From positions 14,054-78,053 of the forward strand of contig JAVBWK010000010.1 in NCBI GenBank assembly GCA_036677505.1: a stretch of DNA of 64,000 nucleotides, written 5' to 3'. The notes under the pieces were generated by a model, which saw only the letters and a program-made list of their open reading frames with translations, made no database searches and was not told the DNA's origin. The position numbers and the translations under genes were made by a program. Source of the DNA: UBA2227 sp036677505 (GTDB lineage Bacteria > Bacillota_I > Bacilli_A > Erysipelotrichales > Erysipelotrichaceae). Shown here in pieces: positions 58,212-64,000 of the stretch. Position 1 is the first letter of the stretch. Every line of letters begins with the position of its first letter.

Positions 58212-60610
58212 CTGATTTTCCGCTGAGTCCTGATGCGCAAGAGCGTATCGGACGTTTGCGCAAAACCATGCTTGACGCGAAAGCCTCGCTGTGCAGTCAG
58301 CGGGCTTTGCTGTATACGGAATCGTTTCGACAGACGCACAATGAACCTTATATATTTAGGAAGGCGAAAGCCTTTGCTCATACCCTGGATCATATGACGA
58401 TAACCATTGAGCCGGACAGTCTGATTTTCGGCAATATGGCTTCGAGGAATTTCGCAGCTCCGATCTATCCGGAATATTCGATTGACTGGCTGATGGAGGA
58501 AATCGACACTTTTGCCTTGCGTAAAGGCGATGTCTTTTTGGTCGATGAGCAAGTGAAGAAAGATTTACTTTCGATTGCACACGATTGGCAAGGCCAAACC
58601 CATCAGGATGAAGTCCGAAGGAATCTCACGGAAGAGATCCGGTTGGCCAGCAAGACCGGAGCGTTGCATCTGGGCGGAATTTCGATGTCCGGCGATGGGC
58701 ACATCGTCCCGGATTATCCGACTTTGCTTTCACGGGGATTTCGATGGTACATCGATGAGGCGAAGAGCAGAGAAAAGCATGCATCGTCTGCTGAGCAGGC
58801 ACATTTCTATCAGGCCGTGTCCATAACTCTGGATGCTGCCTTACGCTGGATCAAGCGCTATGGGATGTTAGCCAAAGATTTGTCCATAAGGGCTGAAGGT
58901 CCGCGAAAGGCGGAGCTTCTGGCGATGTCTGAGATGGCCATGACTCTGATGGAACGGCCGGCACAGAGTTTTGCTGAGTGTGTGCAGGCGACGTATTTAG
59001 TCCATATCTTACAGCTGATTGAAAGCAACGGTCACAGTTTCTGTTTCGGTCGTTTCGATCAGTATGCGTATCCGTATTATAAGAAGGACAGAGATCAATA
59101 CAAGTTGAGTCAGGATGAGGCTCTGGAACTCATCACCCATTTCTTTCTGATGACCAACAGCACCAATAAAATCCGTCCCAACGGACATACAAAGTTCTCA
59201 CAGGGATATCCGATGTATTCCAATCTGATGATCGGCGGTCTGACCCCTGAAGGTCAGGATGCGACCAATGAGCTGTCATCCATGTGCATCGAAGCGATGA
59301 ATCTGACCGCATTAAAAGAACCGAATTTTTCGATGCGATATCATAAAGATACCCCTGATGACTTGCTTCATCTGGCCGCAAAACTCATTCGCAGCGGCAC
59401 CGGTATGCCCTCGATGTTCAACGATGCCGTCGCGATCCAAGGACTGACCGATTTGGGTATTCCTTTGCACGATGCCCGGGATTACTGTGCGATCGGCTGT
59501 GTGGAAACCGGGGTGGCCGGGAAGTATGGCCATCGGGCGACCGGGATGACCTACTGCAACTGGGGCAAGCTGATGGAAATGTTGGTGAATAACGGAGTGG
59601 ATCCGAAGACCCACATTCAGCAGATTTCCATCAATAATCTTCCGGGAAAAGAAATAGAATTTGAAAGTTATGACGAACTTTGGCAAGGCTGGAAGAAAAT
59701 ATTGAAATACTACACGGATCTGGCGGTGGAAAGCGATGCGATTTGTGATTGCTCGCTGGTGGCGTATGATGCCAGTCCGTTGGCTTCCTGTTTCATTCAG
59801 GATGCCTTCGATTGTGGTAAAACCTTAAAAGAAGGCGGTTGTAAGTACGATGTGATTTCACAGTCCAACATCGGTCCGGCGGTGGTAGGGAATTCGCTGT
59901 ATACGATCAAGAAGCTGGTGTTTGACCAACAGAAGATCTCGTTTGACTCTCTGCTGGAGGCGATAAACGACAACTGGAAACAGCTGTCATCGGCGAAGGT
60001 CCATCAGATGATCCGTCGATTGCCGAAGTTTGGAAATGATGTCGATGAGGTCGATCAGATCGTTGCGGATGTGTTTGAGAGCTATCTTGAGCTTCTGCCT
60101 GATTATACGACTCAGCGTACCGGAAAAGGGCCGACGGTCAGCCGGTATACCATGTCCACTTCCAATATCACGGCTTATGTGCCCAACGGGTTGGAAGTCG
60201 GGGCAACGCCGGATGGCCGGTTTGCCCATCAGCCTTTGAGTGAGGGCTGTTCACCGACTCAGGGGACCGATACTCACGGTCCGACCGCCGTATTGAAATC
60301 CGTATCGAAACTGCCCAATCAAAAGGTTGCGGCCGGGCAGCTGCTGAATATGCGGTTTACGCCTTCGGCTCTGTCGAAAGAGGAAGATCTGAGAAAGTTT
60401 GTCGATGTGCTCAAGACGAGTGTTGATTTGAATATTTATCACAACCAGTTCAATATCGTTGATACGAAAACGTTGAGAGATGCGCAAAAGCATCCGCATT
60501 TGTACACCGATCTGATCGTTCGGGTCGCCGGGTATTGTGCGCAGTTTGTTTCGCTGATGCCTGAAGCGCAGGATGCGATCATTGCGCGAAGTGAGCATGG
60601 CCATGGGTAA
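58193..60610 (+). CDS. Glycyl radical enzyme of the dehydratase/lyase type (GCVE active site)
   Basis: An 805-residue glycyl radical enzyme. The active-site loop IGCVETGV has Cys436 and Glu438, as in CutC, glycerol dehydratase and hydroxyproline dehydratase; the radical glycine is Gly780 in RVAGYCAQF. It is therefore not a pyruvate formate-lyase. GCVET and KYGHRATGMTY look closer to PflD/YbiW-like enzymes of unknown substrate than to CutC. The start is TTG 58193 behind AAAAGGATG, inside deoC; no ATG in frame lies nearer than 58268. Its operon mates suggest C-N, C-O or C-C cleavage of a methylated or deoxy substrate. Confidence 0.85.
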   Translation: MQRILLTDFPLSPDAQERIGRLRKTMLDAKASLCSQRALLYTESFRQTHNEPYIFRKAKAFAHTLDHMTITIEPDSLIFGNMASRNFAAPIYPEYSIDWLMEEIDTFALRKGDVFLVDEQVKKDLLSIAHDWQGQTHQDEVRRNLTEEIRLASKTGALHLGGISMSGDGHIVPDYPTLLSRGFRWYIDEAKSREKHASSAEQAHFYQAVSITLDAALRWIKRYGMLAKDLSIRAEGPRKAELLAMSEMAMTLMERPAQSFAECVQATYLVHILQLIESNGHSFCFGRFDQYAYPYYKKDRDQYKLSQDEALELITHFFLMTNSTNKIRPNGHTKFSQGYPMYSNLMIGGLTPEGQDATNELSSMCIEAMNLTALKEPNFSMRYHKDTPDDLLHLAAKLIRSGTGMPSMFNDAVAIQGLTDLGIPLHDARDYCAIGCVETGVAGKYGHRATGMTYCNWGKLMEMLVNNGVDPKTHIQQISINNLPGKEIEFESYDELWQGWKKILKYYTDLAVESDAICDCSLVAYDASPLASCFIQDAFDCGKTLKEGGCKYDVISQSNIGPAVVGNSLYTIKKLVFDQQKISFDSLLEAINDNWKQLSSAKVHQMIRRLPKFGNDVDEVDQIVADVFESYLELLPDYTTQRTGKGPTVSRYTMSTSNITAYVPNGLEVGATPDGRFAHQPLSEGCSPTQGTDTHGPTAVLKSVSKLPNQKVAAGQLLNMRFTPSALSKEEDLRKFVDVLKTSVDLNIYHNQFNIVDTKTLRDAQKHPHLYTDLIVRVAGYCAQFVSLMPEAQDAIIARSEHGHG

Positions 60611-61496
60611 GACAGGGTTGATTTCCAATATTCAGCGCTACAGCCTGCATGACGGTCCAGGGATTCGGACGACGGTGTTTATGATGGGCTGTCCGTTGCG
60701 ATGTGCGTGGTGCAGCAATCCCGAGGCACTGACCACAGATCGTCAGCTGATGATCTTCGATCAGAAGTGTACGTTGTGCGGGGAGTGTGTGAAGGTCGAG
60801 CCTTCCATTTCTCTTGACGGTCAGTTGAAGGTGGATCGCACCAAAATTCAAGACATCGAAGCTTTGGCTTCATCCTGTCCGTACGATGTGTTTGAGATCA
60901 TTGGTGAAAAGATGAGCGTGGATACACTGGTAAAAGAGTGTCTGAAGGATGAACCTTTTTACCGTCAGTCCGGTGGCGGTGTGACTTTCTGCGGGGGAGA
61001 TCCGATTGTTCAAGCGGATTTTCTGTTGGATGTGACAAAAAAGCTAAGGGAAAAGGGAATTCATGTCGCTTTGGATACTTCCGGAGGATTGCCTTGGCAG
61101 CAGTGGAAACATTTGGCTCAGCAAGTTGACCTGATTCTCTATGATTTGAAGTTTTTTGACCAACAGCGTCATCTTCAATATACACAATCCGACACGAAAT
61201 ACATTTTCGAAAATCTGAGACATTTGGCTCAACTCGGGAAAGAACTGCATGTACGCATGGTCCTGGTTCCCGGAATCAATGATGATCTAGAAGACATCCG
61301 ACAGCGCTGTGAGCTGTTGAGAAGCAGTCAGGCGCATGTGACGCGCATCGACTTGCTTCCGTATCACGATTTGGGGAAAGGGAAGTATGCCCGATTGGGA
61401 TTGCCTTATCCGATCAAACAGGAGATTTCCTGTGTATCGGATATCGAAGCCATCGCAAGACAGGTAGAATCATATGGTTTTACGGTTGTCCGATAA
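60597..61496 (+). CDS. Glycyl radical enzyme activase (radical SAM), partner of the 805-residue enzyme
   Basis: A 299-residue radical SAM activase. CPLRCAWC gives Cys32-x3-Cys36-x2-Cys39 after DGPGIRTTVFMMG, and CTLCGEC about 36 residues later belongs to the added cluster region. GGGVTFCGGD near residue 130 is the SAM loop, with Cys in place of the usual Ser. ATG 60597 overlaps the enzyme gene by 14 bases; ATG 60603 is nearly as good, and ATG 60573 is also in frame. It activates the preceding enzyme. Confidence 0.9.
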   Translation: MAMGKTGLISNIQRYSLHDGPGIRTTVFMMGCPLRCAWCSNPEALTTDRQLMIFDQKCTLCGECVKVEPSISLDGQLKVDRTKIQDIEALASSCPYDVFEIIGEKMSVDTLVKECLKDEPFYRQSGGGVTFCGGDPIVQADFLLDVTKKLREKGIHVALDTSGGLPWQQWKHLAQQVDLILYDLKFFDQQRHLQYTQSDTKYIFENLRHLAQLGKELHVRMVLVPGINDDLEDIRQRCELLRSSQAHVTRIDLLPYHDLGKGKYARLGLPYPIKQEISCVSDIEAIARQVESYGFTVVR

Positions 61497-61516
61497 AATG
61501 AGGAAAGGAGAAAATT

Positions 61517-62659
61517 ATGCCATTGGATAAACAGTTTCCACAGGCCAAGTATCCGCCATTGTCCCGTCAGGAAATGCGGGATCTGATTGAAGGAAAGGCA
61601 GGTGTGCGTCCCTCAGTTGTGACGTGCGGTCACTGGTTACATTTGGATGAGTTATCCGAAGATAAGCATCCGGCGATCATTGCCTTGCACAGAGATCACC
61701 CGTGCGATATCCAGCATTTCTACATGAAAAAGCCCAAACTTTTTGGTGAGCCGGGCGATCCGTTTTGTTGGTGCGATGTCAAGGATGCCGATCCGCATCT
61801 GCGCCGAGAACCGGGTGAGGTTGTGGGGATCGATGAGGAAAACTCGATTGAATGGGATGTCATCAATCAGATATCGCCGTTATCACCCGATCCGGATTAT
61901 CCGCCGTTGCTGGATGATGCCCCCGTGCCGGATGGCCGTTATCGCGTGATGTCGATATCGCCGTTTCTGTTTAATCGGCATTGGGATTATCGCGGGATAC
62001 AAAATTCGCTGTTGGATCTGTATTTGGAAGGGGAGAACATTCATAAGCTCAACCGGAAACTGGTGAATTTTATGAAAAGAGTGATCGAGCGAGCAGCTTT
62101 GTCGAAGGATATCGATGCGGTCTGCTTTCCGGATGATCTGGGCATGCAGAAGGGTCCCTTTATGTCCGAAGAACTCTTTAGGGAGTATTACTTTCCTTAT
62201 TATAAAGAAGTGTTTGACTATGTTCACAGTTTCAATATGCATGTCTGGTTGCACTGTTGCGGGGATATCACCTTACTGATCGATGCTTTGATTGAGTCGG
62301 GCGTCGATGTCCTTCATCCGATTCAGAAATTTGCGATGAACGAGCGCGAGATATTTGCGAAGTATAAGGATAAGCTGTGTTTCTGGGTCGGTGTCGACCT
62401 TCAACAGATATTGCCTTATGGCAGCGTTGAGGATGTGGCTCAGGAAGTCCGCTTCATTACCGATGTTTTCTGGCAGCCCAACAAAGGACGTCTGATCATG
62501 TCGGTGTCCAACCGGTTGCAGGACAATGTTCCGCTTGAGAATTACCTTTCATTAATCAAGGAGTCTTATATTTACGGTGAGAAGGTCGTTGTTGATGGCA
62601 AGCAGAATCATCTGTCCATTGCGGAGTCTGATCTCGATCGCTGGTTACAAAACCATTAG
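61517..62659 (+). CDS. Uroporphyrinogen-decarboxylase-family methyltransferase (MtaA/MtbA-like), copy 2
   Basis: A 380-residue paralogue of the gene at 54429. LHCCG gives His246, Cys247 and Cys248, and Cys288 in LCFWVG is kept; the two proteins run in register over the whole core. One of the pair may load methyl groups onto the corrinoid protein from the substrate while the other unloads them, or they may act on two substrates. AGGAAAGGAG precedes ATG 61517. No CoM-specific context is visible. Confidence 0.8.
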   Translation: MPLDKQFPQAKYPPLSRQEMRDLIEGKAGVRPSVVTCGHWLHLDELSEDKHPAIIALHRDHPCDIQHFYMKKPKLFGEPGDPFCWCDVKDADPHLRREPGEVVGIDEENSIEWDVINQISPLSPDPDYPPLLDDAPVPDGRYRVMSISPFLFNRHWDYRGIQNSLLDLYLEGENIHKLNRKLVNFMKRVIERAALSKDIDAVCFPDDLGMQKGPFMSEELFREYYFPYYKEVFDYVHSFNMHVWLHCCGDITLLIDALIESGVDVLHPIQKFAMNEREIFAKYKDKLCFWVGVDLQQILPYGSVEDVAQEVRFITDVFWQPNKGRLIMSVSNRLQDNVPLENYLSLIKESYIYGEKVVVDGKQNHLSIAESDLDRWLQNH

Positions 62660-62670
62660 GAGAAAAAGTC

Positions 62671-63432
62671 ATGAATGTATCCAAAGAATATTTCAACATC
62701 GCAATCGATGTGATGAATCAGATCGAAGCGACGCAGAGTGAAACCATCGAGAAGGTTTCCCAAATGTTTGCACAGTGTATTGCCAATGACGGATTGGTTT
62801 ATGTGTATGGTTCCGGCCATTCGCGCATGGGCGTTGAGGAGATGTTTCCGCGCTATGGCAGTTTTGCGGGGTTCTATCCGATCGTCGAGCTGTCAACGTC
62901 CTACTATCACAATGTGGTGGGTGCCAATGGGCTTTCGCAGGTTATGTTTCTGGAAAATGTGGAAGGGTTTGCCAAGCAGATCATTAAGAACTTCATCATC
63001 AAGCCTCAAGATATGTTTTTGCTTTTTTCCACTTCGGGCAATGGCAATGTCGTCATTGATATGGCCATCGAAGCGAAGAAGCTCGATGTCCCGGTCGTGG
63101 CGATTACCGGTGTGAAAAACAGCGGAAAAGCGCCCAGCAGACATTCAAGCAAACAAAAACTCTTCGATGTGGCGGATATCGTGATTGATACATGTGTACC
63201 GGTAGGCGACAGTGCGATTAAGATCGAAGGATTGAAATATCCGGTCGGACCGGTATCGACGATTGCCAATTCCATGATCGTCAATATGATCAAAGTGCGG
63301 GTTGCTGAGTTGCTGACTTTAAAAGGTCAGCCGCCGTATGTGCTGACCAGTGCGCAGGTTGTGGGTGTTGAGGAGGCGAAGGAGAGCTTTGAGGGTGTAT
63401 ACCGTGAGCATCGCCGTCGCATCAATCGTTAG
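62671..63432 (+). CDS. SIS-domain sugar isomerase, UPF0309 type (copy 2)
   Basis: A 253-residue paralogue of the SIS gene at 24731, with long shared blocks such as CIANDGLV, VYGSGHSRM, FPRYGSF, LLFSTSG and VGPVSTIAN. The phosphosugar loops are intact. It closes the corrinoid/glycyl radical operon, 11 bases after the second methyltransferase, indicating that a sugar phosphate is part of this pathway too. AGGAG is upstream of ATG 62671. Its stop overlaps that of the opposing GyrI-like gene. Confidence 0.82.
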   Translation: MNVSKEYFNIAIDVMNQIEATQSETIEKVSQMFAQCIANDGLVYVYGSGHSRMGVEEMFPRYGSFAGFYPIVELSTSYYHNVVGANGLSQVMFLENVEGFAKQIIKNFIIKPQDMFLLFSTSGNGNVVIDMAIEAKKLDVPVVAITGVKNSGKAPSRHSSKQKLFDVADIVIDTCVPVGDSAIKIEGLKYPVGPVSTIANSMIVNMIKVRVAELLTLKGQPPYVLTSAQVVGVEEAKESFEGVYREHRRRINR

Positions 63433-64000
63433 ACTTCTTCAACTTTAAAGCGCAGGACCGTTTTCATTTTACTGACCTCGGTTTTACGGGGATCGCTGAG
63501 ATAGATTTCGCGGTGGGTCTTATCGCATCGCACATATCCGCTTTCTTTAACAAACATCTCCATCTTCGCAAACGATGCCGGCTCATCATCAAATGATCCG
63601 ATATGCATCATCGTACAACACCAGCCATCTTCAATCGTTTCGAAGGTGGCTTTTTCGATGTCCGGATTGCCCTTTTTCTTTTTGGTCAATGTCCTAAATT
63701 TCTTAAACACTTCCTCATTCACAAAGTCCGGCTGGCGGATCATGATGGTGTACATCAGATTGTCCTTGTTAAAATCTATCAAAGTTTTATCCTTGACATC
63801 CCAAATACCTTCCAAAGGAAAGACGGTATATTCATAATATCCCAAAGGGATGTCGCTGCTTTTATACGACATCTTGATCGCATAGCTCAGCGCATACAAT
63901 ATCTCAACATCCCGACCAAAGGCCTCCCCATTGGGATTTCCTTCACCTTTAACACAGATGTAGTTGTGGGGCTTTACCCGAACAACGGACGGGTGGGCGG
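63429..64000 (-). CDS. GyrI-like small-molecule-binding protein, 5' end beyond window
   Basis: The minus-strand frame is open to the window edge. Reading from base 63998 gives a typical GyrI-like start region (VRVKPHNYICVKGEGNPNGE), then LYALSYAIKMSYKS, MIRQPDFV, CCTMMHIGSFDDEPASF and REIYLSDPRK, so the TTG at 63899 is internal and the gene is longer than the 190 residues visible. GyrI-like domains bind cationic or aromatic compounds; some bind DNA gyrase inhibitors. The gene overlaps the SIS stop by four bases in convergent orientation. Confidence 0.8.
   Translation of the reverse strand, partial: AHPSVVRVKPHNYICVKGEGNPNGEAFGRDVEILYALSYAIKMSYKSSDIPLGYYEYTVFPLEGIWDVKDKTLIDFNKDNLMYTIMIRQPDFVNEEVFKKFRTLTKKKKGNPDIEKATFETIEDGWCCTMMHIGSFDDEPASFAKMEMFVKESGYVRCDKTHREIYLSDPRKTEVSKMKTVLRFKVEEV

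Noticed and set aside
54429..62659. Heme-biosynthesis uroporphyrinogen decarboxylase (HemE)
   Set aside because: Both proteins have the H-x-C zinc motif and lie beside a corrinoid protein and activator; no heme genes are near.
63429..63899. Complete 156-residue gene starting at a TTG
   Set aside because: The frame stays open upstream to the window edge and the upstream translation reads as the missing N-terminal part of a GyrI-like domain.

Overview
The window looks like chromosomal DNA of an anaerobic, fermentative Bacillota-type bacterium, possibly Erysipelotrichia-like. The family placement is inference. The grounds are strong AGGAGG-type ribosome binding sites, sigma-A-like promoters, short GC stems with T-runs as terminators, standard-code TGA stops, a CcpA-type cre box, mannose-family PTS genes, a K+-dependent membrane pyrophosphatase, a ferredoxin-linked 2-oxoacid oxidoreductase, rubredoxin, and two oxygen-sensitive glycyl radical enzymes with their activases. 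I saw no rRNA, tRNA, CRISPR array, insertion sequence or phage gene.

Layout. Bases 1-5311 (+) hold the 3' part of a lactate-racemase-like gene, a TauE/SafE exporter, a NUDIX hydrolase, a split transketolase, a Gfo/Idh/MocA dehydrogenase and an ECF-transporter S component. Bases 5368-7444 hold a split chromate transporter divergent from a LysR regulator. Bases 7466-24617 are mostly housekeeping: small membrane proteins, the pyrophosphatase hppA, a LysM-G5-M23 peptidase, a DUF937 protein, korAB, two cupin phosphoglucose isomerases with manA, a frameshifted DHFR-like gene, a macro-domain protein, a PatB/MalY aminotransferase, PspC and LiaF-like envelope-stress proteins, a lipid kinase, an AI-2E-family protein, rubredoxin and cyclophilin.

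Bases 24731-45740 form a large sugar and amino-sugar catabolic region. An eight-gene operon (24731-31997) encodes a SIS isomerase, SDR, FAD oxidoreductase, phosphotriesterase-like hydrolase, KDPG-type aldolase, NagA, a ManA homologue and DeoC. Then come a TIM-barrel epimerase, another ManA, a minus-strand glycyl radical enzyme/activase/GntR operon, a 581-residue fusion ManA with NanE and a SIS isomerase, and a mannose-family PTS with a double-SIS isomerase. A DeoR-type regulator lies at 47429-48193.

Bases 50930-63432 hold the most unusual set. DUF1638, 3-hexulose-6-phosphate synthase and 6-phospho-3-hexuloisomerase are followed by a second NanE. Then comes a ten-gene run: corrinoid protein, two colinear URO-D/MtaA-type methyltransferases, a corrinoid-reductive activator, a C_GCAxxG_C_C protein, a second DeoC, a second glycyl radical enzyme with its activase, and a second copy of the SIS isomerase that opens the 24731 operon. 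An approximately 10-bp direct repeat of the type GAAAATGAAA occurs upstream of several of these operons and may be the binding site of the DeoR regulator, which would tie them into one regulon. I infer that the region imports amino sugars by PTS, epimerises and deacetylates them, and cleaves sugar acids and deoxysugars by aldolases. The corrinoid/glycyl-radical branch handles a substrate I cannot name.
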